Below, in pieces: positions 23,103 to 31,611 of a stretch of DNA of 34,335 nucleotides (its first letter is position 1; every line of letters begins with the position of its first letter). The stretch is from contig NZ_BCLE01000027.1 in assembly GCF_001431045.1 (NCBI RefSeq), forward strand, positions 1-34,335, in the 5' to 3' direction. This stretch comes from Streptococcus orisasini (GTDB lineage: Bacteria; Bacillota; Bacilli; Lactobacillales; Streptococcaceae). The notes under the pieces are model-generated. The model did no database searches. It was not told the origin of the DNA and worked only from the letters and a program-made list of their open reading frames with translations. The translations under genes and the position numbers were made by a program.

Positions 23103-23546
23103 AAATTACGAATCGAACAGGATGCCAGCTTCAAGGAGCTGGAAGTCAGTTTAAAATATAGTGATAAAAATAGGCTGGTTGAGCGAATTTTAACATTTTT
23201 GGAAAGTGTTGATAAGCAAATCAGCTGTTATGAGGACGGAGTAGAGTATTTGGTCAATCTTTCGGACATCTACTATATCGAAAGTGTAGATAAGAAGACT
23301 TTTGTTTATTTGGCAAATGCTGTTTATCAGACAGATCTGAGACTCTATCAACTGCTCCAAGATTTGCAAAATGATGGATTTGTTCAAATTTCTAAGAGCT
23401 GTCTGCTCAATATCAATGTTTTAGAAAGCATTCGGCCGCTTTTTAATAGCCGCATGGAAGCGACTTTGCTCAACGGTGAGAAGGTCATTGTCAATCGCAG
23501 TTATCTGAATGATGTCAAAGAAGCCCTGAAAGGAAGCAGAACATGA
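23100..23546 (+). CDS. LytTR-domain transcriptional regulator (LytTR regulatory system)
   Basis: This 148-aa regulator lacks a receiver domain. The LytTR DNA-binding domain spans about 45-143 (VNLSDIYYIESVDKKTFVYL, VQISKSCLLNIN, VIVNRSYLNDVKEAL). It overlaps the next gene by ATGA (23543-23546), which encodes a DUF3021 membrane protein. In mutans streptococci such pairs (HdrRM, BrsRM) are regulator plus membrane inhibitor systems that affect bacteriocins and competence. This pair is probably another member. The promoter -10 is 7 nt from the ATG, so the mRNA may be leaderless. Confidence 0.88.
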   Translation: MKLRIEQDASFKELEVSLKYSDKNRLVERILTFLESVDKQISCYEDGVEYLVNLSDIYYIESVDKKTFVYLANAVYQTDLRLYQLLQDLQNDGFVQISKSCLLNINVLESIRPLFNSRMEATLLNGEKVIVNRSYLNDVKEALKGSRT

Positions 23547-23926
23547 GAAAAATAGTTACCAATACTCTGGCAACAACCGCTATTTCCCTAATCTTATTAG
23601 CTCTTTTTGCTCTTTATTTTCAAGCAGAATGGATCTTATTAATCACGATTTTCCAAGTTTTCTTGGTCAATATTTTGATTCATTTGGCGCTACTTTTGAG
23701 AAAAAAATGGGAAGTCCAGTGGGAAATGGCCAGAGGTCTTCTTGACCTTGTTCTTATTGAAGGGATCATCTTTGGTTCCAGTTTTCCTTTCCATTGGAAT
23801 GCCAAACTCTGGGTTCTTTTGGTTATTGGCTTGATTATTTATTTACTGTCTTATCTCTTGGATCTTTTCTATCTAGGGCAGGAAGCTCAGGAAATCAACT
23901 CGCTTATTAGAAAACGACGTGGATAG
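23543..23926 (+). CDS. DUF3021 membrane protein, likely inhibitor of the LytTR regulator
   Basis: A 127-aa protein with four hydrophobic helices (about 9-30, 34-52, 66-82, 88-110) and a short charged C-terminus. DUF3021 proteins sit beside LytTR regulators and hold them inactive in the membrane-partner model known from S. mutans HdrM and BrsM. Translation is coupled to the regulator by the ATGA overlap. The signal sensed is unknown. Confidence 0.85.
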   Translation: MRKIVTNTLATTAISLILLALFALYFQAEWILLITIFQVFLVNILIHLALLLRKKWEVQWEMARGLLDLVLIEGIIFGSSFPFHWNAKLWVLLVIGLIIYLLSYLLDLFYLGQEAQEINSLIRKRRG

Positions 23927-23943
23927 AGAAAGGACGTTTTATT

Positions 23944-24900
23944 ATGAAAATTTTAGTCGTAGGTCTGGGAACAATCGGAACTATTTATGGATATGCCTTT
24001 CAAAAAGCTGGGCATGAGGTCGAACATTACCTCAGAAAGGATAGTCCCAAAGCTGCTGTCCGGCAACTCCGAGTGGATTTGTTGGATGGCCGAACTGAGA
24101 AAAACGGAGTAGAAAGTAGTGACATTTATCAGGTGAAGCACTGTTCCAGCAAAGTTTATGACTTCATCTTTGTCAGTGTCCCATCGGGAGGTCTGGCTTC
24201 TGTCATAGATAATCTGGCAGCAGAGGGTATTTCTGGTACCCTGATTTTGGCTTGTGGAATTTGGGAAGACCGTGCTTATGTTGAAAATATAGTGAAAGGA
24301 CGCTCTTACATTTTAGGCTACCCTGTTGCCGGCGGTAATCTCAAGGACAACAAACTGTCTTGCTGTCTTTTCGATCATTTTATGCTGGAAAGAAAGGAGA
24401 AGGCAGTTATTCCTAACTATCAAGATTTGGTTCAGCTCTTTTCTGACTGCCAAATTAAACTGGAGCAGCCTTACGACATGCTGGAATGGATTTGGCTGCA
24501 TATGGCTATCAATGCTGGTGTTATCTCAGCTATTGGCAAGTATGCTGACATGGTCGATACAGAAGCAGCCGTTGAAGCTGCCATGAAGTCCTCACAAACC
24601 CTAAAAGCAGCTGTAAAGAATATTCGTGAAACCTCACAGATTGTAGCAGCTCGAGGTCTTACTCTCAAGAACTACAATGATGAATTGTTAGCTTACAAAA
24701 TTCCTACTTTTCTGTCTGTTCCCCTTATGAAACGCATGTTTGCAAAAAAGGTCCTGACCCGTAAAATCATGACCCTGCACAATAACCTTAGTGATCTACT
24801 GTTTGTCTGCAAATGTGTCTATGACAGTGGCCAAGCGATGAAACTAGCGGCTCCTCATTTTTACCAGTCTTATGAAGAAACATTAAATAAACTTTCTTAA
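23944..24900 (+). CDS. ketopantoate reductase-family protein
   Basis: A 318-aa protein starting at an ATG with GAAAGGACG upstream. It has an N-terminal NAD(P) Rossmann motif (MKILVVGLGTIGTIYGYAF) and a C-terminal ApbA/PanE-like helical domain. PanE reduces 2-ketopantoate to pantoate, but many homologues act on other 2-keto acids or have no known activity. The Rossmann glycines are intact; the usual PanE substrate lysine and glutamate could not be placed with confidence. It follows the LytTR pair by 17 bp and may be in the same transcript. Confidence 0.75.
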   Translation: MKILVVGLGTIGTIYGYAFQKAGHEVEHYLRKDSPKAAVRQLRVDLLDGRTEKNGVESSDIYQVKHCSSKVYDFIFVSVPSGGLASVIDNLAAEGISGTLILACGIWEDRAYVENIVKGRSYILGYPVAGGNLKDNKLSCCLFDHFMLERKEKAVIPNYQDLVQLFSDCQIKLEQPYDMLEWIWLHMAINAGVISAIGKYADMVDTEAAVEAAMKSSQTLKAAVKNIRETSQIVAARGLTLKNYNDELLAYKIPTFLSVPLMKRMFAKKVLTRKIMTLHNNLSDLLFVCKCVYDSGQAMKLAAPHFYQSYEETLNKLS

Positions 24901-25076
24901 TAATCAAATCGGGAGCATTTCAATATCCAATGGTTTTATGAAGGTGAGAAAGACAGCAATGATTGCTGCGCAATCACCTGCAAAAGGGAGGTATCTAGCA
25001 AGCTTACGTATAATAATACTAGTTAAATTGCTTTTTGAGATCCAATTTACCATATTGACACATTTTCAAAGTCATT

Positions 25077-25084
25077 TACGAATA
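25077..25084 (+). promoter_or_regulatory. ComX (SigX) cin-box
   Basis: TACGAATA is the exact core of the competence sigma-factor promoter and is preceded by a T-rich stretch. It lies 185 bp upstream of coiA, the only late competence gene nearby. Confidence 0.75.
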
Positions 25085-25213
25085 ATATAGTGAAGGTCAT
25101 CTTGCCGTATTTCATCACTGTTTGCGGCTTTTTGTCTAGTCTGCTTTGGATTTTCTTTGACTATTATTTGTGCTGATGCTGTTGTTCAAAAAGAAATAGT
25201 TGATTTTTAAAAG

Positions 25214-25254
25214 TTGGGACAAGCCATCATGGGGTCTGTTCCAATCTTTTTTAT
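25214..25254 (+). terminator. intrinsic terminator inside the coiA leader
   Basis: TTGGGACA (25214-25221) pairs with TGTTCCAA (25237-25244), one G-U pair, with inner CC/GG, followed by TCTTTTTTATAT. It sits between the cin-box and the coiA start. Confidence 0.7.
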
Positions 25255-25268
25255 ATTAGAGGTGTGTC

Positions 25269-26261
25269 ATGTTAGTTGCAAAAAATAAGGCTGGTGAACT
25301 GATTAATCTTTTAGAGGGACTTCCCCAAAAGACCACTTTCTTCTGTCCGGCCTGCGGAGAGGCGGTGCGCTTTAGGCATGGTTCTGTTATGCGGCCGCAT
25401 TTTGCTCATATTAGTCTTCAAAACTGCCGGTTTTACAATGAGAATGAATCGGCAGAGCATCTGTCTCTTAAGGCGGAGCTTTATGCTGGTTTATCAAGGA
25501 CTGAGCGGGTTGCCGTGGAGCAGGTTCTGCCCCAGTTGGGACAGATTGCGGATCTTTTGGTCAATGAAAAATTGGCTCTGGAAGTGCAATGTTCGCGTCT
25601 GTCCGAAAACCACCTGCGTGAGCGGACGCAGGCCTATCAAAACAATGGTTTTCAGGTGCTGTGGCTGCTGGGGAAGAAGCTGTGGTTGACTAGACGTCTG
25701 TCCAATTTGCAGAAGCAGCTGCTTTATTTTTCACAGAATATGGGTTTTCATCTGTGGGAATTGGACTTGGACAGGCACTGTCTGCGTTTAAAGTATCTGA
25801 TTTACGAGGATATTTTTGGCAAGGTTTATTATCAGACCAAGACTTGCCCCTTTGCTGCCAATATCATGGATTTTTTGCGTCTGCCCTACCGCCGGCAAAC
25901 CTTGCTTTCCTATCAGGTTAAGCAGCACCAACAGGTTGGTTTGGCAGTTCAAAAACAGCTTATGGCGGGCAATCTGCACTGGTTGCGTCAGCAGGAACTT
26001 GCTTATTCACAAGGACGTAATCTGATAGTGCAGTCGGATGCTGACTTTTTTCCACAGGTCAGACCGCCTGAGGTAAAGGGCGGTTTTTGTCAAATTCAGG
26101 CCGATTTAGAGTCTTTTTATGCAGCTTTTTTCCACTATTATCAGCATCAAGAAAATAAGACTGTTCAAACACTGTATCCGCCGGCTTTTTATGATAAAAT
26201 GAGGAGTAATCATATCATTAGCAGAAAGGAAAAGAACACGGACCGGCCGGCTGAAAGTTAG
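25269..26261 (+). CDS. coiA: competence protein CoiA
   Basis: A 330-aa protein starting at an ATG after AGAGGTG. It has an N-terminal zinc-ribbon-like part (FFCPACGEAVRFRHG), HFAH and SAEHLSLK motifs, and a nuclease-like core (GQIADLLVNEKLALEVQCS) of the CoiA family. CoiA is a late competence protein required for transformation, thought to help DNA recombination after uptake. The ComX box 185 bp upstream agrees with competence control, but a terminator lies between. The last codons overlap a large hairpin leading to pepF. Confidence 0.93.
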   Translation: MLVAKNKAGELINLLEGLPQKTTFFCPACGEAVRFRHGSVMRPHFAHISLQNCRFYNENESAEHLSLKAELYAGLSRTERVAVEQVLPQLGQIADLLVNEKLALEVQCSRLSENHLRERTQAYQNNGFQVLWLLGKKLWLTRRLSNLQKQLLYFSQNMGFHLWELDLDRHCLRLKYLIYEDIFGKVYYQTKTCPFAANIMDFLRLPYRRQTLLSYQVKQHQQVGLAVQKQLMAGNLHWLRQQELAYSQGRNLIVQSDADFFPQVRPPEVKGGFCQIQADLESFYAAFFHYYQHQENKTVQTLYPPAFYDKMRSNHIISRKEKNTDRPAES

Positions 26262-26326
26262 GCTGCTTGCTGCAAGCATGAAAATCCTGAGCATGTCCTG
26301 TCTTCCGGCCGTTTTTAAGTGTTCTT
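26232..26326 (+). promoter_or_regulatory. large nested hairpin between coiA and pepF
   Basis: AAGAACAC (26232-26239) pairs with GTGTTCTT (26319-26326). Inside, CGGCCGG (26244-26250) pairs with CCGGCCG (26305-26311), followed by TTTTT, so the inner part looks like a terminator. A further GCTTG/CAAGC stem lies within. It covers the end of coiA and reaches to 12 bp before pepF. Confidence 0.65.
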
Positions 26327-26338
26327 GGTGTTTACCTT

Positions 26339-28141
26339 ATGTCTGATAACCGTAAGCATATTGAAGAAAAATATCAGTGGGATTTGACTACCATTTTTGC
26401 AAAGGACAGGGATTGGGAAAAAGAAGAAAAGACGCTTGGCGCAGATTTAAAAAAGGCGAAAACGGCCGCCGGCCATCTTTTGGATTCGGGTCAAAAGCTC
26501 TTAGAAATTACTGAGCAGTACTTGGCTTTAAGCCGCCGCTTGGAAAAAGTCTATGTTTATGCTTCCATGAAAAATGACCAAGACACGACAGTCGCCAAAT
26601 ATCAAGAATTTCAGGCCAAAGCAGTAACTCTGGCAGCCAAATTTAACCAGACTTTTGCCTTTTACGAACCTGAATTTATGCAGCTGTCCACAGAAAAATA
26701 TCAGAATTTTTTAGCGGAATGTCCTCAGCTGGCAGCTTACAGCCATTTCTTTGAAAAATTATTTCAGCAAAAGGAACATGTCCTGTCTCACAAAGAAGAA
26801 GAGTTGCTGGCTGCTGCCGGTGAAATTTTCGGATCGGCCGGTGAAACCTTTGAGATTCTGGACAATGCGGATATTGCCTTTCCAACAGTTTTGGACGAGC
26901 AGAACCAGGAAGTTGAGCTGACGCACGGCAATTTTATCACCTTGATGGAATCTAAAGATCGCACGGTCAGAAAGGCTGCTTACCAAGCTTATTACAGCGT
27001 TTATGAGCAGTTTCAGCACACCTATGCTAAGACTTTAGAAACCAATGTTAAGGTTCACAATTTTAAGGCTGAGACGAGAAAATATACAAGTGCGCGTGAG
27101 GCCGCTCTGGCTGATAATTTTATCCCAGAGAGTGTTTACGACACCTTGCTGCAAGTTGTTAATAAGCATCTTCCCCTGCTTAGGCGCTATGTTAAACTCC
27201 GCCAGAAGATTTTAGGACTTGATGACCTTAGGATGTATGATATTTATACGCCTTTATCAAAGACAGATATGAGTTTTACCTATGATGAAGCTTTGAAAAA
27301 GGCTCAAGAAGTTCTGGCAGTTTTTGGTAATGATTATTCAGAGCGCGTGCACCGTGTCTTTACAGAACGCTGGATTGATGTTCAGGTCAATAAGGGCAAA
27401 CGCTCAGGTGCTTATTCAGGCGGATCTTATGACACCAATGCTTTTATCCTGCTCAACTGGCAGGACACGCTGGACAACCTGTTTACGCTTGTTCATGAGA
27501 CAGGGCATTCGCTGCACTCGGTCTTTACTCGTGAAAACCAGCCCTATGTTTATGGGGACTATTCTATTTTCCTGGCTGAGATTGCTTCAACTACCAATGA
27601 AAACATTTTGACAGAAACGCTTTTGCAAGAAGTGACAGATGATAAAGAACGCTTTGCCATTCTCAATCATTATCTGGATGGCTTCAAGGGAACTGTCTTT
27701 CGGCAAAGTCAATTTGCTGAGTTTGAACAGCTGATCCATCAGGCAGCTCAAGCAGGTGAAGTGCTGACCAGCGATTATTTGAGTAACCTTTATGCTGATT
27801 TAAATGAAAAATATTATGGCTTGGCTAAAAAAGACAATCCAGAAATTCAGTATGAATGGGCCAGAATTCCGCATTTTTACTATAATTTCTACGTTTATCA
27901 GTATGCGACTGGTTTTGCTGCTGCTAGCTATCTTGCGCATAAGATTGTGCACGGCAGTCAGGAAGATAAGGATAAATACCTCAGTTATCTCAAGGCGGGA
28001 AATTCAGATTATCCGCTTAATGTCATTGCCAAAGCAGGTGTTGACATGACCAAGGGAGACTATCTGGATGCGGCCTTTCAGGTTTTTGAAGAGCGTCTGA
28101 CTGAGCTGGAAAAATTGGTTGAAAGAGGCGTGTATAAGTAA
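26339..28141 (+). CDS. pepF: oligoendopeptidase F, M3 metallopeptidase
   Basis: This 600-aa enzyme of the usual length has zinc motif HETGH (His386-Glu387-His390), followed downstream by the [11 protein letters not shown] block carrying the third ligand Glu. It hydrolyses short peptides in the cytoplasm for nutrition and signal-peptide turnover. The N-terminal helical region (1-190) and C-terminal [12 protein letters not shown] match the PepF branch. No clear Shine-Dalgarno sequence precedes the ATG, which lies just after the large hairpin at 26232-26326. A minor internal promoter in coiA (TG-A-TAAAAT, 26192-26200) may feed it. Confidence 0.95.
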   Translation: MSDNRKHIEEKYQWDLTTIFAKDRDWEKEEKTLGADLKKAKTAAGHLLDSGQKLLEITEQYLALSRRLEKVYVYASMKNDQDTTVAKYQEFQAKAVTLAAKFNQTFAFYEPEFMQLSTEKYQNFLAECPQLAAYSHFFEKLFQQKEHVLSHKEEELLAAAGEIFGSAGETFEILDNADIAFPTVLDEQNQEVELTHGNFITLMESKDRTVRKAAYQAYYSVYEQFQHTYAKTLETNVKVHNFKAETRKYTSAREAALADNFIPESVYDTLLQVVNKHLPLLRRYVKLRQKILGLDDLRMYDIYTPLSKTDMSFTYDEALKKAQEVLAVFGNDYSERVHRVFTERWIDVQVNKGKRSGAYSGGSYDTNAFILLNWQDTLDNLFTLVHETGHSLHSVFTRENQPYVYGDYSIFLAEIASTTNENILTETLLQEVTDDKERFAILNHYLDGFKGTVFRQSQFAEFEQLIHQAAQAGEVLTSDYLSNLYADLNEKYYGLAKKDNPEIQYEWARIPHFYYNFYVYQYATGFAAASYLAHKIVHGSQEDKDKYLSYLKAGNSDYPLNVIAKAGVDMTKGDYLDAAFQVFEERLTELEKLVERGVYK

Positions 28142-28203
28142 GCAAAGACAAGTTTAATGCTGCTTTGAAATGCGCTACTAAAATACCAGCAAATTTAATC
28201 CAA

Positions 28204-28249
28204 AAAATCGCTGGAAACGGTTTTCTTGCACTGTTTCTAGCGATTTTTT
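28204..28249 (+). terminator. intrinsic terminator of pepF
   Basis: A 14-bp stem (AAATCGCTGGAAAC with GTTTCTAGCGATTT, one G-U pair), loop of about 14 bases, then a T-run. Confidence 0.9.
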
Positions 28250-28318
28250 GCTGTGTTTGTTATAATGAAAAGGTCCGTTTAAGGATAATATTTATTGGAT
28301 GAGAAACTGGGAGAAACA

Positions 28319-28936
28319 ATGCCGCAGACAGCTTTTATTTGGGATTTGGACGGAACCTTGATTGATTCTTACGATGCGATTATGGAAGCTTTGGATGAGA
28401 CTTATAAGCATTATCATCTGCCTTTTGATGCTAATTTTATTCGGCGTTATATTTTGCAGGAATCTGTGGGATAGCTTTTAGATAAGGTGGCTAAGCAGCA
28501 GAGGCTTAAGTCTTCTGAGCTCAAGGCCTTTTTCACAGAAGAACAGCAAAAACGTGATGACAAAATTGAGCTGCTGCCCTTTGCCAAAGAAACCCTGCAG
28601 TGGGGAAAAGAAAAGGGCATTGAGCAGTTTATGTATACTCACAAGGGAGCTTCAACCAAGGCAGTACTGGCAGAATTAGGAATTGAAGGCTACTTTACCG
28701 AGGTGCTGACCAGCGTGTCAGGTTTTAAGCGCAAGCCGCACCCGCAAGGGATTTTTTATCTGCTGGAAAAATACGCTTTAAATAAAGAGCACACTTATTA
28801 TATTGGTGACAGGCGTCTGGATGTTGAGGTTGCTGAAAATGCAGGCATTCAATCCATCAATTTGGTTCAGCCAAGTTCTTCTATCAATCAAAAAATTGAA
28901 AATCTTTGGGCTCTGACACAGCTGAATTGTTTTTAA
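28319..28936 (+). pseudogene. HAD-family phosphatase broken by one in-frame stop
   Basis: The frame from the ATG at 28319 reads MPQTAFIWDLDGTLIDS (HAD motif I, Asp9), runs 51 codons, meets TAG at 28472-28474, then continues in the same frame for 154 codons to 28936. The second part keeps HAD motif II (MYTHKG), the motif III lysine (KRKPHP) and motif IV (YYIGDRRLDVEVA). The whole would be about 205 aa, a normal beta-phosphoglucomutase/phosphatase-like length. A CAG-to-TAG change is the simplest explanation. A restart at the GTG at 28487 would lack motif I and could not be an active phosphatase. A sequencing error is possible. Confidence 0.85.
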
Positions 28937-29003
28937 GCTCATGTGAAAAGGTCTGACAGAAAATTTCATGAAATGATTTTTCACTGCCCTGACTTTTATT
29001 TTT

Positions 29004-29022
29004 TGTTATAATAAAGACTATG
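29004..29022 (+). promoter_or_regulatory. extended -10 promoter placed for a leaderless methyltransferase mRNA
   Basis: TG-T-TATAAT (29004-29012) ends 7 bases before the ATG at 29020. The stretch to the ATG is almost identical to that at 23084-23102. No Shine-Dalgarno sequence is present. Confidence 0.6.
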
Positions 29023-29727
29023 GTTAAAACTTACAGTAAAAATGCCAACCGCAATATGCGTCGGCCTATTGTTTCTGAAACTGTTCTTGCATTTATGCGA
29101 GAACGTCAGCAGCAAAATCAAGGGGCATTAGCGGAATTGGAAGACTTTGCCCGCAAGGAAAACATACCGATTATTCCGCCGGAAACAGCGGCCTATTTTC
29201 GTTTGTTGATGCAGATTCTGCAGCCTCAAAAAATTTTGGAAATTGGCACAGCTATTGGTTTTTCAGCACTGTTAATGGCTGAAAATGCTCCTGAATCTGA
29301 GATTACAACGATTGACCGCAATCCTGAGATGATTGCTTTAGCCAAGGCTAATTTTGCGAAATACGACAACCGTAAGCAAATTCATCTTGTTGAGGGGGAA
29401 GCGTCGGATATTTTAGCGAATCTTGATGAGACCTATGATTTTGTCTTTATGGATTCGGCCAAATCAAAATACATTGTTTTTCTGCCAGCTGTTTTAGAGC
29501 GTCTGGCGGTTGGCGGTCTTGTTGTTTTGGATGATGTTTTTCAGGGAGGCGATGTGACCAAGCCCATCGAAGAAATTCATCGCAATCAGAGAGCTATTTA
29601 TCGCGGTCTGCAGAAATTATTTGATGCGACCTTAACGCATCCTAGTTTGACAGCTAGTCTCTTGCCGCTTGGCGACGGCCTGCTCATGATTCGTAAGAAC
29701 AGCGAGAAAGCCAAACTGCCTGATTAA
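29020..29727 (+). CDS. SAM-dependent O-methyltransferase, family 3 (CCoAOMT-like)
   Basis: A 235-aa protein with SAM-binding motif ILEIGTAIGFSALLMA and a metal/substrate region VFMDSAKSKY then VVLDDVFQGG, as in YrrM/TrmR-type methyltransferases. TrmR methylates 5-hydroxyuridine in tRNA in B. subtilis; whether this orthologue does so is inferred. The order pepF, HAD, methyltransferase, prsA is conserved in mutans streptococci, as far as I recall. Start at the ATG at 29020 by promoter and family fit. Confidence 0.88.
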   Translation: MVKTYSKNANRNMRRPIVSETVLAFMRERQQQNQGALAELEDFARKENIPIIPPETAAYFRLLMQILQPQKILEIGTAIGFSALLMAENAPESEITTIDRNPEMIALAKANFAKYDNRKQIHLVEGEASDILANLDETYDFVFMDSAKSKYIVFLPAVLERLAVGGLVVLDDVFQGGDVTKPIEEIHRNQRAIYRGLQKLFDATLTHPSLTASLLPLGDGLLMIRKNSEKAKLPD

Positions 29728-29787
29728 GTCATATTTAAGAAATTATGGTATAATAAAAAAGTTAATGACAAAAAGGAGTTATCAAGA

Positions 29788-30780
29788 ATGAAAAAACGTA
29801 CGATTGTTACAGGACTTGTTACCTTGCTTTCTGTTGTCACATTGGCGGCTTGTTCCAAGACAACACAAAACAGTAAGATTATTACGATGAAAGGTGACAC
29901 TATCACTGTTGCAGATTTTTACAACGAGGTAAAGGAGTCAACTGCTTCTAAGCAGGCTGTGCTGTCTCTGGTAGTCTCAAAAGTTTTTGAAAAGCAATAC
30001 GGTGATAAGGTTTCTGATAAAGAAGTTACTAAGGCTTATAACAATGCTGTTAAATACTATGGTGATTCTTTCTCAAGTATCTTAGCTTCCCGCGGCTACA
30101 CTAAGGAAACTTACAAAAAGCAAATTCGCTCTGAAAAATTATTGGAGTATGCTGTAAAAGAAGAAGCTAAAAAAGATTTGACCGATGCAAATTATAAGGC
30201 AGCATATAAAGATTATAAACCAGAAGTAACAGCCCAAGTCATTCAATTAGACGATGAAAACAAGGCTAAGTCTGTCTTGGAAGAAGCTAAAGCAGACGGT
30301 GCAGACTTTGCTAAAATTGCTAAAGACAATACTAAAGGTGATAAGACTGACTATACCTTTGACTCAGGCTCAACTGATCTTCCAAGTCAAGTGATGACAG
30401 CAGCCTTGGCGCTTGATAAAGATGGCGTATCTGACGTTATTACAACAGCGGATTCTTCCACTTACAAACCTGTCTATTATATCGTTAAGGTTATTAAGAA
30501 AGAAGACAAAAATGCTGATTGGAAAGCTTATAAGAAGCGCTTGAAAGAAATCATTGTTAATCAAAAATTAACAGATACTGATTTCCGCAATGCTGTCATT
30601 GGTAAGGCCTTTAAAAAAGCCAACGTAAAGGTTAAAGACAGAGCCTTCAGCGAGATTCTTTCACAATATGCAGCAGGCAACTCTTCTGATTCCAAAGCGA
30701 CAACAACAGCTGCAAGTGATGATACAACAACAGCAGCCGCTGATCAAACAAGTGCTGCAGAGACTACATCTGCAGAATAG
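29788..30780 (+). CDS. prsA: PrsA foldase lipoprotein
   Basis: A 330-aa protein starting at an ATG with AAAAAGGAG upstream. It has a lipoprotein signal with lipobox LAAC (Cys22), so it is anchored outside the membrane. An N-terminal chaperone region (25-140) is followed by a parvulin-like PPIase region (about 145-240) and a C-terminal Ser/Thr/Ala low-complexity tail (about 296-330). PrsA helps exported proteins fold after Sec translocation. Streptococcal PrsA often lacks full PPIase activity; this cannot be judged here. An extended -10 (TGG then TATAAT, 29746-29754) precedes it. Confidence 0.95.
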   Translation: MKKRTIVTGLVTLLSVVTLAACSKTTQNSKIITMKGDTITVADFYNEVKESTASKQAVLSLVVSKVFEKQYGDKVSDKEVTKAYNNAVKYYGDSFSSILASRGYTKETYKKQIRSEKLLEYAVKEEAKKDLTDANYKAAYKDYKPEVTAQVIQLDDENKAKSVLEEAKADGADFAKIAKDNTKGDKTDYTFDSGSTDLPSQVMTAALALDKDGVSDVITTADSSTYKPVYYIVKVIKKEDKNADWKAYKKRLKEIIVNQKLTDTDFRNAVIGKAFKKANVKVKDRAFSEILSQYAAGNSSDSKATTTAASDDTTTAAADQTSAAETTSAE

Positions 30781-30791
30781 GTTTGCAAGAA

Positions 30792-31008
30792 TTGACGGAT
30801 GCTGCAAAAGACAGTATAATTAAAGCTATCAAGAATTGATTTTTATGCCCTTGCCTCAGAAAAATAGCGGTTGATGCGAGCTATGCAAAGCGAAAAATCT
30901 TGCTGCTTGATTGAAGTTAAATAAAATAAGAAAATAAGAATGACAAGTTCATTGAATGAAGGTGGTACCGCGGTTTTTTCGCCCTTCTTGCAGTGGACTT
31001 GTTTTTTT
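30792..31008 (+). ncRNA. T-box leader, probably alanine-specific
   Basis: A -35 TTGACG (30792-30797) and a -10 TATAAT (30815-30820), 17 bp apart, start a leader of about 190 nt. The T-box core GGTGGTACCGCGG is at 30961-30973. A terminator follows: CAAGTTCATTG (30944-30954) pairs with CAGTGGACTTG (30991-31001), then TTTTTTT. The competing antiterminator would use the T-box sequence. alaS lies downstream, so alanine is expected; the specifier could be GCG or GCT in the 30870-30890 region but I could not fix it. The leader is short for a T-box, and stem I seems reduced. Confidence 0.85.
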
Positions 31009-31020
31009 GGAGAAAAGGTT

Positions 31021-31518
31021 ATGAAGAATTTTCAGATTAAACAAAAAATGTGGTCGCTTGGCGGTAAATTTACTATTACAGATGAGGCTGGTCTGCCCTC
31101 TTATGAAGTGGTTGGGAGCTTTTTGCAAATTCCTAAAACATTTACAATTTACGATATGCAAGGCAATCAGGTCAGTCATATTCAAAAGAAGACCTTGTCT
31201 TTTCTTCCTAAATTTTATGTGAACCTAAGCGATGGCTCTTCATTTTCCTTGAAAAAGGATCTGTCGTTTTTCAAGCCTCATTACACCATCGAAAATCTGG
31301 GTATGGAAATTCAAGGTGATTTTTGGGACATGAATTTTCGTCTCCTAAAGAATGGTCAAGAAGTTGCCAGTATTTCTCAGGAGTGGCTGCGTCTGACTTC
31401 GACATACAATATTAAAGTTCATGATGACCAGTATGCGGATATGGTGATATCACTTGTCATTGCCATTGACTATGTCAAAGAAATGGAACACAGCGCAGCA
31501 AATTCTGCCAGTAATTAA
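31021..31518 (+). CDS. LURP-one-related (tubby-like) protein
   Basis: A 165-aa protein starting at the ATG at 31021 with GGAGAAAAGG upstream. The sequence has the LURP-one/DUF567 pattern: KFTITDEAGLPSYEV, FTIYDMQGNQVSHI, LSFLPKFYV, giving a 12-strand barrel related to scramblases and Tubby. Bacterial members have no established function. It is the first gene after the T-box and 93 bp before alaS, so it should be induced with alaS when alanyl-tRNA is uncharged. Confidence 0.85.
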   Translation: MKNFQIKQKMWSLGGKFTITDEAGLPSYEVVGSFLQIPKTFTIYDMQGNQVSHIQKKTLSFLPKFYVNLSDGSSFSLKKDLSFFKPHYTIENLGMEIQGDFWDMNFRLLKNGQEVASISQEWLRLTSTYNIKVHDDQYADMVISLVIAIDYVKEMEHSAANSASN

Positions 31519-31611
31519 ATGTCACTCTAAGACTCTCATCATTAATTTAAGAAAGGAATGAAGACAGAGCTAACCTCTGTGAAAACAAGGTAAAGCTCTT
31601 GGTATTTTATT

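Larger units (their letters stand above)
24901..25268 (+). other. 368-bp gap: competence box, terminator and possible gene remnant
   Basis: The region contains TACGAATA at 25077-25084 (ComX box) and a terminator at 25214-25254. A short hairpin TGATTGC/GCAATCA lies near 24958-24975. From 25090 a GTG frame of 28 codons (VKVILPYFITVCGFL...) is hydrophobic and may be the remnant of a membrane protein. No intact gene was seen. Confidence 0.6.
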
